The position numbers and the translations under genes were made by a program. Shown here one piece after another: positions 52,558 to 60,797 of a stretch of 64,000 bases of DNA (position 1 is its first letter; each line of letters begins with the position of its first letter). The notes under the pieces were generated by a model. The model was given only the letters and a program-made list of their open reading frames with translations, was not told the DNA's origin and searched no databases. The DNA lies in NCBI GenBank assembly GCA_944323165.1, contig CALURK010000003.1, forward strand, positions 62,001 to 126,000. The letters are read 5' to 3'. The stretch comes from Candidatus Gastranaerophilales bacterium. Its GTDB lineage: Bacteria > Cyanobacteriota > Vampirovibrionia > Gastranaerophilales > Gastranaerophilaceae.

Positions 52558-53089
52558 GTTTTTGTATAATATATATAAAATTTATTACTCCTATAAACGC
52601 AGCGATCAGAATGTAAAATAGCGGATCTTTTTTTGATTTCCAGCTGAGAAGCAAAAGTGCTGCAAGAAGAATTATTGCCTTGATGTCTTTTATTTCCGGT
52701 TTTAAAAGCCCTATAGCAACAGCGGTTAAAAGTCCGCAGCTTATAGGTTTTAAGGTTTCGATGATTGCTCTTACATAAAAATTGTCGCTGAATTTTTTAA
52801 GAAGTTTTGAAACTATAATTACAAGGAAAAGTGACGGGAGCATTTCAGAAATTGTAGCAAGCGCTGAGCCTAAAATTCCTGCACTTTTCAGTCCCGCATA
52901 AGTTGCAACGTTTATACCTACGGGGCCCGGAGTAATTGATGCGACAGCAACCATCTGCGTAAGTTCATCCAGCGAATACCAGTTATAAACCTGCGATATA
53001 TGGTACAGAAACGGTATTGTTGCGTATCCTCCGCCGAACGAAAAGACTCCTATTTTAAAGAACTCCCAGAAAAGGTGGATAAATATCAT
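52553..53089 (-). CDS. Chromate transporter family, short subunit (second gene)
   Basis: 178 residues, about five helices. FFKIGVFSFGGGYATIPFLY and SITPGPVGINVATYAG are CHR-domain signatures. The short-chain CHR proteins work as pairs encoded by adjacent genes with opposite membrane orientation. Natural substrate may be chromate or another anion, unproven for gut organisms. Its start overlaps the first chrA gene by 4 bases. Confidence 0.9.
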   Translation of the reverse strand: MIFIHLFWEFFKIGVFSFGGGYATIPFLYHISQVYNWYSLDELTQMVAVASITPGPVGINVATYAGLKSAGILGSALATISEMLPSLFLVIIVSKLLKKFSDNFYVRAIIETLKPISCGLLTAVAIGLLKPEIKDIKAIILLAALLLLSWKSKKDPLFYILIAAFIGVINFIYIIQKH

Positions 53090-53625
53090 GCTCTCCCCTC
53101 CCTGAATCTTTTGTATCCTACACCTATCAGTGTGAATAACAGAATTGTCTGAATAGGAGAAAGTTTAAAAACAAGAAGCGTGATTAAAGTCAGGATAAAA
53201 ATTGTGTAGAAAAATGCATTTTTTTTAGATTTCTGCCACATTTCCCTAACTGTGAGCATAATAAGTGCAATAACCGAAACTCCGACACCCCAGAGAGCTC
53301 CCTGCACATAAGAGTTATTGACTAATGTGGAAAGTACAGATGCGAGTAAAACAATACACCAGAAAGGAACAAATGTTACTCCGAGCATTGCAATGATTGC
53401 ACCCCATTTCCCTCTGAGTTTATACCCTATAAACATCGACATATTTGCGGCAATGATTCCAGGAAGTGATTGGGCAAGTGCAAAATAATCAACAACGTCA
53501 TCGTGTGATACAAGCTTCCTTTTATCAACAAATTCGCTAGTCATAATAGGCAAAATGACGTAACCTCCGCCAAGCAGTATAGCGCCGATTTTAACAAATA
53601 TTATGAACAACTTAAAGAGTGACAT
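53086..53625 (-). CDS. Chromate transporter family, short subunit (first gene)
   Basis: 179 residues. FVKIGAILLGGGYVILPIMT and ALAQSLPGIIAANMSMFIGY are the CHR signatures, slightly different from the partner's. Start lies inside the bioB 3' end (25-base overlap), so SDR-bioB-chrA-chrA are in one operon. The link between biotin and an anion transporter may be only transcriptional. Confidence 0.9.
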   Translation of the reverse strand: MSLFKLFIIFVKIGAILLGGGYVILPIMTSEFVDKRKLVSHDDVVDYFALAQSLPGIIAANMSMFIGYKLRGKWGAIIAMLGVTFVPFWCIVLLASVLSTLVNNSYVQGALWGVGVSVIALIMLTVREMWQKSKKNAFFYTIFILTLITLLVFKLSPIQTILLFTLIGVGYKRFREGRA

Positions 53626-54533
53626 TTTTTTAGCTTCCTTCCGATTTTTCTAATAAGTTTTTCATCTTCTTCAGGAGAAAAACCTGTTGTGGTGAGATAA
53701 TTACCTACAATAGCAGAATCTGCGCAATATTTGAAAGCTTTCTCTAATGTTTCTTCTGATAATCTGGCTTTCTTCCCTCCTGCAATTCTGATAGAAGCAT
53801 TAGGGCAAGCAATTTTGAAAATTGCAAGCGTTCTTAATATATTTTCTTCATCAATTTTATCCCAGTACTTTTCAAAAGGCGTGTTCGGAATTGGTGTGAG
53901 AATGTTTACAGGAATGCTATCAGGATTAATTTCAGCAAGCTCCATTGCCATTTCAACTCTTTGTTCAACACTCTCACCCATGCCGATAATTACTCCGCAA
54001 CAAAGCTCCATTCCGTATTTTTTTACAAGTTTTGTTGTGTTAATCCTGTCTTCATAAGTATGTGTGGTACAAATTTCAGGATGATATGATTTACAAGTAT
54101 TTATGTTGTGATGAAATCTTACAAGTCCTGCTTCTGATAGTGCTTTTGCTTGTTCTTCATTTAAAATGCCAATACTTGCACAGCTTTTAATACCATTTTT
54201 ATTTAATGCTTTTATCATTTCAAGCATTGTGTCAAAATCACTTTCATCAGGAGTCTTACCGGAAGTAACTATAGCAATTCTGTCAGCACCGTTTTTTATT
54301 CCGTCTTGGGCTGCATGAACAACTGTTTCAACGTCCATAAGAGGATATGTTTCAATTTCTGTATTATAATGTGAACTTTGCGCACAATATCTGCAATTTT
54401 GAGAGCACTTTCCTGAACGGGCATTTATAATTGAGCAGAATTCAACTTCGTCTTTTAAATATTTTTGCGATTCTTTTAACAAATTGTCTAAGTTCATATT
54501 ATATAAATTTAATAACTCATTTTTGTTTAACAT
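53601..54533 (-). CDS. bioB: Biotin synthase
   Basis: 310 residues. Radical SAM cluster motif in SGKCSQNCRYCAQSSHYNTE (C-x3-C-x2-C) and the family's conserved RIAGGKKARL, VNILTPIPNTPFE and SIGILNEEQ blocks. Inserts sulfur into dethiobiotin. No other bio genes are present, so earlier steps are elsewhere or dethiobiotin is taken up. GAAAGGA before the ATG. Follows the SDR gene by 22 bases. Confidence 0.95.
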   Translation of the reverse strand: MLNKNELLNLYNMNLDNLLKESQKYLKDEVEFCSIINARSGKCSQNCRYCAQSSHYNTEIETYPLMDVETVVHAAQDGIKNGADRIAIVTSGKTPDESDFDTMLEMIKALNKNGIKSCASIGILNEEQAKALSEAGLVRFHHNINTCKSYHPEICTTHTYEDRINTTKLVKKYGMELCCGVIIGMGESVEQRVEMAMELAEINPDSIPVNILTPIPNTPFEKYWDKIDEENILRTLAIFKIACPNASIRIAGGKKARLSEETLEKAFKYCADSAIVGNYLTTTGFSPEEDEKLIRKIGRKLKKCHSLSCS

Positions 54534-54555
54534 AAAAATCCTTTCTTATAAAAGA

Positions 54556-55260
54556 TTAACATCCACAGGTTAAACCTGCGCATAGGTTAATCGATTGACC
54601 TGTAACCCCTTTAGCATCTTCTGATATTAAATATTTAACCATCCCTGCAATTTCAGAAGGTGAAATAAACCTTTTTTGCGGAATACATTCTGTAATTTCA
54701 TCTTTAGTAAAATCCCCTTCTTGAGCTGAAGAGTTTCCCATATCTGTATCAACCCAACCCGGGTTAATTGTGTTAACTGTGATTCCATTTTCAGCAAGTT
54801 CTAGTGCAAGTGCTTTTGTAGCACCAATAAGTCCGGATTTTGTCCCTGAATAAAGGCTTGCACCGGCTTCTCCTACAACACCGCTTATTGAGCCGATATT
54901 TATAATTCTTCCCCATTTTTGTTTTTTCATATAAGGAACAACTTTTGATACCAAAAACAAAGGTGCTTCTAAATTAACTCTTGTTATATGTTCAATTTGA
55001 GAAAAACTCATTTGTTCAATTGCAGAATAAATATATTCTCCGGCGTTGTTTATAAGAACGTCAATATTGTTTTCTGAAATATAATCACCGATTTTCTGTA
55101 ATCCCTCACTAGTTGCAAGATCACAAATGCAATAATTTTCATAACTCTTAAGAAGATTTTCGTTTCTTCCGCAAGTAAAAATTTTGTTGCTACCTATATT
55201 TAATTCTTCGGCAATGGCCTTTCCGATACCTTTGCCCCCTCCAGTTACAAATATATTCAT
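54556..55260 (-). CDS. Short-chain dehydrogenase/reductase (FabG-like)
   Basis: 234 residues from the ATG following TAAGGAT; the longer frame lacks family similarity. NIFVTGGGKGIGKAIAEE binds NAD(P), NNAGEY and INIGSISGVVGE are in place, and the catalytic Ser...Tyr-x3-Lys is SISG...YSGTKSG. PGWVDTDM and GVTGQSINLCAGL match 3-oxoacyl-ACP reductases. It may be FabG itself or a related reductase. Directly upstream of bioB, so a role in acyl-chain supply for biotin is thinkable but unproven. Ends in Cys-rich GLTCGC. Confidence 0.88.
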   Translation of the reverse strand: MNIFVTGGGKGIGKAIAEELNIGSNKIFTCGRNENLLKSYENYCICDLATSEGLQKIGDYISENNIDVLINNAGEYIYSAIEQMSFSQIEHITRVNLEAPLFLVSKVVPYMKKQKWGRIINIGSISGVVGEAGASLYSGTKSGLIGATKALALELAENGITVNTINPGWVDTDMGNSSAQEGDFTKDEITECIPQKRFISPSEIAGMVKYLISEDAKGVTGQSINLCAGLTCGC

Positions 55261-55351
55261 AAGAAAAATCCTTACGATAATTATATCATAAGGAAAATAA
55301 AAAATCTTAACCAAAAGGCGGTCATTTTCCCTGTCTAGACCGCCCTAAACT

Positions 55352-55822
55352 TTAGCTCATAAATTGCGCTTGATATGTCCTGTAACTGATAGGCGCATCT
55401 TGAGCCTGCGGCTTGTTGGAAAGACCAAAAGCCTGCTGTGCCTCAGATCTTAAGCCTGCAAAATATGTCATTGCCTGACCATCAATTGCGCTTTGACTCA
55501 AAAGCTGAATGGCATTGTTGAATGCTGCGTAATCTTTGTCATAATCACCTGTCGCCTGTATACCGATCTGAGCCATTAACCCTGCCCAAGGTATAGTTTG
55601 CTCGTTATTTTGATTTTTAATCTGCTCCTGAACTTGCTTTGAATACTCAGCATACATCGCTTTGTCCAGTTTCTTCAAATCATCAGTAGTACCTGTTGGG
55701 GTTATGTCAAAATCGTCAAAGGCCCTTTCCAAAGCAGCCGAATTTGTAGGTACTCTGCCCAGATAAGAGTAGATGTTTGCACTTGTGTAAGAATATACTC
55801 CGTTGACTGTGAAGTTTGACAT
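55352..55822 (-). CDS. Unknown 156-residue soluble protein
   Basis: Start is the second ATG, preceded by AGAGGTG; the first lies three codons upstream over that site. The N-terminus MSNFTVNGVYSYTSANIYSY and the body (AMYAEYSKQVQEQIKNQ, GIQATGDYDKDYAAFNNAIQ, MTYFAGLRSEAQQAFGLSN) are polar and helical. The first residues and the lack of a signal peptide recall flagellin- or type III-like substrates, but no such family is recognised. It has the only near-consensus sigma28 promoter seen. Confidence 0.65.
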   Translation of the reverse strand: MSNFTVNGVYSYTSANIYSYLGRVPTNSAALERAFDDFDITPTGTTDDLKKLDKAMYAEYSKQVQEQIKNQNNEQTIPWAGLMAQIGIQATGDYDKDYAAFNNAIQLLSQSAIDGQAMTYFAGLRSEAQQAFGLSNKPQAQDAPISYRTYQAQFMS

Positions 55823-55852
55823 GATACACACCTCTTATATGATATATAATAT

Positions 55853-55911
55853 ATATCGGCACTTTTTCTAAAAACTTTAATAAATTTCGGATATTTGTTA
55901 CAAAACTTTAC
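55853..55911 (-). promoter_or_regulatory. Sigma28-like promoter with upstream near-palindrome
   Basis: Minus strand: GTAAAGTTTTGTAAC, 17 bases, TAAAGTTT, 11 bases, GCCGATAT. The last two boxes with 11-base spacing match the FliA consensus TAAAGTTT-N11-GCCGATAA at 15 of 16 positions. Confidence 0.7.
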
Positions 55912-55972
55912 AAAAAACGTTTAAAACCCAATAATATTAAGAAAGTATATTAATATACTGATTATATATAAT

Positions 55973-56036
55973 GTTAAGTATTGTAACAAAGATAATTAAG
56001 AATGAAATTTGCAATTTCTTATATACTTTATATATG
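55973..56036 (+). promoter_or_regulatory. Recurring promoter with perfect upstream element
   Basis: GTTAAGTATTGTAAC (perfect GTTA-N7-TAAC), 16 bases, GAAATTT, 14 bases, ACTTTATATATG. The clearest example of the architecture. Confidence 0.72.
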
Positions 56037-56039
56037 TGT

Positions 56040-56220
56040 AAGACGAATATATAAGAGAGCATAACAAATCGGTGAGTTAAATCTTAAAGCTCAACTGTTT
56101 AATCAGCGTTGAGCAAGATGTAAGAAGATGTAACTGTGCCGGCTTAAGTGAAAATGCGTTAATTGTTATAATTAACGGGCTTAAGTAACTATGTTCCAGA
56201 AAAGATGAGGTGACACAAGT
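56040..56220 (+). promoter_or_regulatory. Structured 5' leader of about 180 bases
   Basis: Two hairpins: GCTCAAC/GTTGAGC (56089-56114) and CGTTAATT/AATTAACG with a 5-base loop (56157-56177), the latter enclosed by CTTAAG/CTTAAG. Unusually long for a 58-residue gene whose promoter relatives have leaders under 60 bases. Could be a riboswitch, RNA thermometer or an independent small RNA. Confidence 0.5.
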
Positions 56221-56397
56221 ATGGCTCTATTACAATCATACGATATTAATGCTATGGCAACAAATATTTCAAAAGAATTTTATATAAAAGATAATCCGGA
56301 AGTTGATAAATCCTATGTCTTGATGGATGAAATGCGACTTTTTGCAATGGATATGAAATCCCGAGTTACTTTTATATCAAGAGCGAAACATCAATAA
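56221..56397 (+). CDS. Unknown 58-residue protein
   Basis: Short frame reading MALLQSYDINAMATNISKEF, then a charged helix (DKSYVLMDEMRLFAMDMKSR) and VTFISRAKHQ. GATGAGGTG lies before the ATG. It lacks a signal peptide and membrane helix. The promoter with perfect upstream element, the structured leader and the terminator together make a one-gene unit. Slight resemblance of its C-terminal helix to that of the 81-residue gene at 44.3 kb, not strong enough to call a family. Confidence 0.6.
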   Translation: MALLQSYDINAMATNISKEFYIKDNPEVDKSYVLMDEMRLFAMDMKSRVTFISRAKHQ

Positions 56398-56451
56398 ATT
56401 TAAAAATATATAACCATCTACTTAACTAATTTAATTCCCCTAATCTAGAGT

Positions 56452-56482
56452 GCCTGATTTCCAAGAAATTAGGCTTTTTTTT
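56452..56482 (+). terminator. Terminator of the 58-residue gene
   Basis: GCCTGATTTC/GAAATTAGGC hairpin (one mismatch) followed by eight T. Confidence 0.85.
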
Positions 56483-56486
56483 GCTA

Positions 56487-56525
56487 AAAAAACCTTTAGC
56501 ATAATTATTATGCTAAAGGTTTTTC
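56487..56525 (-). terminator. Terminator of adhE
   Basis: Perfect AACCTTTAGCATAAT/ATTATGCTAAAGGTT stem; A- and T-tracts on both sides. Lies 22 bases past the adhE stop. Confidence 0.9.
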
Positions 56526-56547
56526 TTAATATTCGTAATGATGATTA

Positions 56548-59205
56548 TTATACGTTACCGTAGTAAGCGTCAATATATATTTTCTTGATGTCAGACATCA
56601 ATGGATATGCAGGGTTAGCACCTGTGCATTGGTCATCAAATGCCAATTCTACAAGTTCATCTAAGTTATCCATGAATGTTTGTTCATCAACACCAAAGTC
56701 TTTAATTGACTTAGGAAGTTCAATTTTTGTCATCAAATCATCTACTGCATTGATTAATAATTGAACTTTTTCATCATCATTGTTTCCGCCAAGTCCAAGT
56801 TCATCAGCTATTTGACCATATTTAGCCTTAGCATTAGGGAACTTGTATTGAGGGAATATTGCTTGTTTATGAGGCGCATCAGATGAATTATATTTAATAA
56901 TTTGTCTGAATAACAATGCATTAGCAACCCCGTGAGGTACGTGATACATTGCACCAAGTTTGTGAGCCATAGAGTGGCATAATCCTAAGAATGAGTTTGC
57001 AAATGCCATACCTGCAATTGTTGCTGCATAGTGCATTTTTTCTCTAGCTACAGGATCATTAGCACCTTCTCTATATGATCTTTCTAAGTATCTGAATACT
57101 AACTTAGTTGCTTCAAGAGCATTTGAGTTAGTGAAGTTAGTTGCCATATTTGAAACGTAAGCTTCAAATGCGTGAACTAAAGCATCAATACCTGAAGCAG
57201 AAGTTAAACCTTTTGGCATACCGTCTACAAAGTTTGGATCAACGATAGCCATATTTGGTGTTAAAGCGTAATCTGCAATTGCATATTTTACGTGAGTTTC
57301 GTCATCTGTAATAATAGCAAACGGAGTTACTTCTGAACCAGTACCTGATGTTGTAGGAATAGCAACCATCGTAGCCTTTTTACCTAATTCAGGGATTGAA
57401 CAAATTCTCTTTCTGATATCCATAAATCTCATTGCGATATCTTCAAAGTTTGTATCAGGTTGTTCATATAGTAACCACATAATCTTAGCAGCATCCATTG
57501 GAGATCCGCCACCAAGTGATATGATTACATCAGGTTCGAATGGTTTTAATATAGCCATTGCTTGTTCTATTGTTGATAAAGTTGGATCCGGTTTAACATC
57601 AAAGAACACTTCGTGTTCAATACCAATTTCATCAAGAACATTTGTAATTGCGTTTACTGCACCGGAATTAAATAAGAATCTATCAGTAACAATAAATGCA
57701 CGTTTTTTACCGGCTAATTCACGGAGAGCTAAATCTGTAGCACCTCTTTTGAAATAAACCTTAGAAGGAACCTTAAACCATAACATATTTTCTCTCCTTT
57801 CAGCAACAGTCTTGTAGTTTAATAAGTTTTCAACGCCGATGTTACCAGAAACAGCGTTTTTACCCCAAGAACCGCAGCCAAGTGAAAGTGACGGTTCAAG
57901 TCTAAAGTTAAATAAGTCACCTATACCGCCTTGTGATGATGGAGAGTTGATTAATACTCTGCAAGTTGGCATTAATTCTGAATATTTATCAATTCTTTCT
58001 TTATGACGTTCATCAGTGTAAAGAGCTGATGAGTGACCTGCACCACCTTTTATTACCAAATGGTGAGCTTTTTCTGCTGCATCTTCAAAATCACTAGCTC
58101 TATACATTGTAAGAACCGGTGACAATTTTTCTCTTGAGAATGGATCATTCCAATCAACTTCAGGACGTTCAACAAGAAGAATTTTAGCATCTTCAGGAAC
58201 TTCATTTCCAAATCCTGCAAGTTCTGCTATTCTGTGTGGTTTTTGACCAACTACGTCAGGATGAGCAGTTCCTCTCTTTGGATCAATTAGAGGAAGATCT
58301 ATTAATTTTTGTTTTTGTTCTTCGTTAACAAGGTATGCACCTCTGTACAAGAATTCATTTTTAACTTCTTCATATACACTGTCAACAACGATAACTGATT
58401 GTTCAGAAGCACAAATCATACCGTTATCAAAAGATTTTGACATTAATATAGAAGATACAGCCATTTTAATATCAGCTGTTTCATCAATAACAGCAGGAAC
58501 GTTTCCTGGACCAACACCCAGTGCAGGGTTACCAGAAGAATAAGCTGCTTTAACCATTCCAGGACCACCTGTTGCAACGATGCAAGCTATAGAAGGGTGT
58601 TGCATCAAAGCGCTTGATAATTCAATAGACGGAACATCGATCCAGCCGATAATGTCTTCAGGAGCACCTGCTTTAACTGCTGCGTCTAAAACGATTTTTG
58701 CAGCAGCTATTGTACATTTTTTAGCTCTTGGGTGTGGTGAAAAGATGATACCGTTTCTTGTTTTTAAAGCTATTAATGATTTGAATATTGCAGTTGAAGT
58801 TGGGTTTGTTGTAGGTACAATACCTGCCAATACGCCTAAAGGTTCTGCAACGATTTTTATACCATTAATTTTGTCTTCTTTTATAATTCCGCAAGTTTTC
58901 GCATTTTTATGTTTGTTGTAAATGTATTCTGATGCAAAGTGGTTTTTGATAATTTTATCTTCTAAAACACCCATGCCCGTTTCTTCAACAGCCATTCTTG
59001 CAAGAGGAATACGAGCTTTGTCAGCAGCAGCTGCTGCTGCTTTAAATATTTTATCTACTTTTTCTTGTGAAAATGTAGCAAATATTTTTTGCGCCTTGTT
59101 AACCCTTGAAACTAATCCTTCTAATTGATCAAGTGTTTCTACTACATTTGATGCATTTAGAGATTTTTCCAAAGATTCAACGTTCTTTTTTGTTTTCGTT
59201 GTCAT
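56548..59205 (-). CDS. adhE: Bifunctional acetaldehyde/alcohol dehydrogenase
   Basis: 885 residues from the ATG after AAAGGAG. N-terminal CoA-acylating aldehyde dehydrogenase with catalytic Cys in DNGMICASEQS and the NAD-binding VATGGPGMVKAAYSSG. A linker leads to the iron-dependent alcohol dehydrogenase half with GGGSPMDAAKIMWLLYE and the metal-binding GLCHSMAHKLGAMYHVPHG. Converts acetyl-CoA to ethanol, regenerating two NAD+, and forms spirosomes in other bacteria. With ppdK it points to a fermentative, ethanol-producing metabolism. Single-gene unit with an operator-like palindrome at its promoter. Confidence 0.98.
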   Translation of the reverse strand: MTTKTKKNVESLEKSLNASNVVETLDQLEGLVSRVNKAQKIFATFSQEKVDKIFKAAAAAADKARIPLARMAVEETGMGVLEDKIIKNHFASEYIYNKHKNAKTCGIIKEDKINGIKIVAEPLGVLAGIVPTTNPTSTAIFKSLIALKTRNGIIFSPHPRAKKCTIAAAKIVLDAAVKAGAPEDIIGWIDVPSIELSSALMQHPSIACIVATGGPGMVKAAYSSGNPALGVGPGNVPAVIDETADIKMAVSSILMSKSFDNGMICASEQSVIVVDSVYEEVKNEFLYRGAYLVNEEQKQKLIDLPLIDPKRGTAHPDVVGQKPHRIAELAGFGNEVPEDAKILLVERPEVDWNDPFSREKLSPVLTMYRASDFEDAAEKAHHLVIKGGAGHSSALYTDERHKERIDKYSELMPTCRVLINSPSSQGGIGDLFNFRLEPSLSLGCGSWGKNAVSGNIGVENLLNYKTVAERRENMLWFKVPSKVYFKRGATDLALRELAGKKRAFIVTDRFLFNSGAVNAITNVLDEIGIEHEVFFDVKPDPTLSTIEQAMAILKPFEPDVIISLGGGSPMDAAKIMWLLYEQPDTNFEDIAMRFMDIRKRICSIPELGKKATMVAIPTTSGTGSEVTPFAIITDDETHVKYAIADYALTPNMAIVDPNFVDGMPKGLTSASGIDALVHAFEAYVSNMATNFTNSNALEATKLVFRYLERSYREGANDPVAREKMHYAATIAGMAFANSFLGLCHSMAHKLGAMYHVPHGVANALLFRQIIKYNSSDAPHKQAIFPQYKFPNAKAKYGQIADELGLGGNNDDEKVQLLINAVDDLMTKIELPKSIKDFGVDEQTFMDNLDELVELAFDDQCTGANPAYPLMSDIKKIYIDAYYGNV

Positions 59206-59241
59206 ATTGAAATCTCCTTTTTTTAGTACGGCTATAACAAT

Positions 59242-59277
59242 ATTGCAACACAAATTAAATTACTTGTCAACGCAAGT
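59242..59277 (-). promoter_or_regulatory. adhE: adhE promoter with overlapping palindrome
   Basis: Minus strand: TTGACA, 17 bases, TGCAAT. The -35 lies inside ACTTG-N6-CAAGT, a perfect inverted repeat placed where a repressor would block RNA polymerase. It does not match the redox regulator Rex consensus (TTGTGAA-N4-TTCACAA). Confidence 0.45.
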
Positions 59278-59340
59278 ATAGAGTGATGTTTAGGGATAAA
59301 TTTTATATACATAAGCTCAAAAATCAGGCTACAATATCAA

Positions 59341-59371
59341 TTTAGCGAGTGTAGATATTACACTCGCTAAA
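59341..59371. terminator. Perfect 13-bp inverted repeat after the coiled-coil gene
   Basis: TTTAGCGAGTGTA/TACACTCGCTAAA with a 5-base loop, 29 bases beyond the stop of the leftward gene. The A-tract sits on the upstream side and there is no T-tract on the minus strand, so it may be a transcript 3' stabiliser or weak terminator. Confidence 0.55.
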
Positions 59372-59400
59372 AAACTTTAATAAAATCTTTATATGTATGA

Positions 59401-60705
59401 TTAAATTTTTACTTTTTCAAATGGATTTAATTTACCTTGAACATCAAATTCTGAGGTTTGTAATGTAGATAATGTTTCTTGATTTTCTTCTTTTTTATCT
59501 TCGTTCTTGTTTTTTGAAATTTCAACATTACCTTCTTCATCCATTTCTGAACTATAGCCTAATGAACTTAGATCACTTGTTACAACTGTTTTTAGTTCTT
59601 CATTGCCTGTTGTTACTGCTTCAAATGAACCGATACTTGTAATTATTGGGCTAACTGATGTGTTCCATTCTCCGACAGCACTGTCAAATTCTCCAAGTGA
59701 GCTTCCGATTGCTGTTTTAAAATTATTTAGTAAGGTTAAATTATCTTGTAAACCGCCGATTCCTTTTAAAACAGTTTGAAGATTTGTAATAGAACCTGTT
59801 GTTCTTGTTTGACCTGCTGTTGTTTGGTCATTTGCTGCTCTGTATAGTTTTGCACCAGCTCCAGCTGAGAAAATAGTTGCTGATGATGCTTCTGCCGCTA
59901 CTTCTAATGAAGCTCCGGTTGTGCTATTCGTTACGCCTTTAACTTGAGTTGAAGTGTTTTGTGTTACCAAATTTGCTCCTTCTTGAGCCAATTTGGTAAT
60001 TTGCATTTCTCCATCCTCTTGAATTGTTACTGCATTACCTTTTGCTGTTTCAATATTTGTTAAAGAATTTTCTACTGCTTGGCTTAAAGTTGTTACTTGT
60101 TCTTGTAAATCTCCAAGATTTCCAACAAGTTCACCTATTTGCCCAGACAACCCTTGAATTGTTCCCAATATTGCAGCTTTTTCTTCAGGAGTTTTTGCTG
60201 TTGAAAGTGCCTTTTGTTGTTCTTCTATTTGCGTAACTAGTTCATTTAATTGTTCTTGTTTTTCTTGAAGCTGTTTACTTATCTCTTCTAAATTACCTGT
60301 GGAATTAATTACTGTATCTTTTTCTGTAATTATCTGAGCTTCAATATTATCAATATTTTGACTTAATTCTGTTCTAGATTCTTCTTGTTCTTTGGCTAAT
60401 TTATCTGCAGCCTTTGTGTTTTTACTTACTTCTTCTCTTGCAGCCTTTGCTTCTTGTGTTGTTATTTTATTAATCAAAGACATTACTGTATTAATAGTGC
60501 TTTGTATAATGTTTGCAGTTTGATTATTTTCCCCAGTACCTCCTGCTGCTTGAGATGAAGATCCGTTTAATATATTTCCAAGTTTGAAGAACTCTTGAGC
60601 ATTGAATGATGGAGAGCTACCAGTTGTACCAGACGGCAATTGACCTAAAAGGCTATTTACCTGCCCAAATATTCCTTGTAAATCTGCATTTGTTCCGATA
60701 CTCAT
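59401..60705 (-). CDS. Unknown 434-residue coiled-coil protein
   Basis: Residues 1-60 are Gly/Ser/Gln-rich (MSIGTNADLQGIFGQVNSLL). Residues 85-250 are a long heptad-rich coiled coil (EEVSKNTKAADKLAKEQEES, LEEISKQLQEKQEQLNELVT, IGELVGNLGDLQEQVTTLSQ). Then comes a Ser/Thr/Ala-rich region and an acidic tail (EISKNKNEDKKEENQE). No signal peptide, no membrane helix; almost no Cys, Trp or His. The composition resembles filament, flagellar-hook-associated or type III translocator proteins, but no family is recognised. Promoter of the recurring type with a perfect near-palindrome. Confidence 0.7.
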   Translation of the reverse strand: MSIGTNADLQGIFGQVNSLLGQLPSGTTGSSPSFNAQEFFKLGNILNGSSSQAAGGTGENNQTANIIQSTINTVMSLINKITTQEAKAAREEVSKNTKAADKLAKEQEESRTELSQNIDNIEAQIITEKDTVINSTGNLEEISKQLQEKQEQLNELVTQIEEQQKALSTAKTPEEKAAILGTIQGLSGQIGELVGNLGDLQEQVTTLSQAVENSLTNIETAKGNAVTIQEDGEMQITKLAQEGANLVTQNTSTQVKGVTNSTTGASLEVAAEASSATIFSAGAGAKLYRAANDQTTAGQTRTTGSITNLQTVLKGIGGLQDNLTLLNNFKTAIGSSLGEFDSAVGEWNTSVSPIITSIGSFEAVTTGNEELKTVVTSDLSSLGYSSEMDEEGNVEISKNKNEDKKEENQETLSTLQTSEFDVQGKLNPFEKVKI

Positions 60706-60729
60706 CTTACTTGCTTCCTATAATACCAT

Positions 60730-60797
60730 CTTATATATACAAAGTATTTAAAATATATCTAATTTCAAGGCTTTTTAAAATTGTTACAAAACTTAAC
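60730..60797 (-). promoter_or_regulatory. Recurring promoter with perfect upstream element
   Basis: Minus strand: GTTAAGTTTTGTAAC, 16 bases, GAAATTA, 14 bases, ACTTTGTATATATAAG. Spacing identical to the promoter at 55973-56036. Confidence 0.7.

Larger units (their letters stand above)
55823..56220. other. Regulatory region between two divergent small genes
   Basis: 398 bases with no credible coding frame. It contains the sigma28-like promoter and near-palindrome for the leftward gene, a second near-palindrome and recurring promoter for the rightward gene, and the rightward structured leader. Confidence 0.75.
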
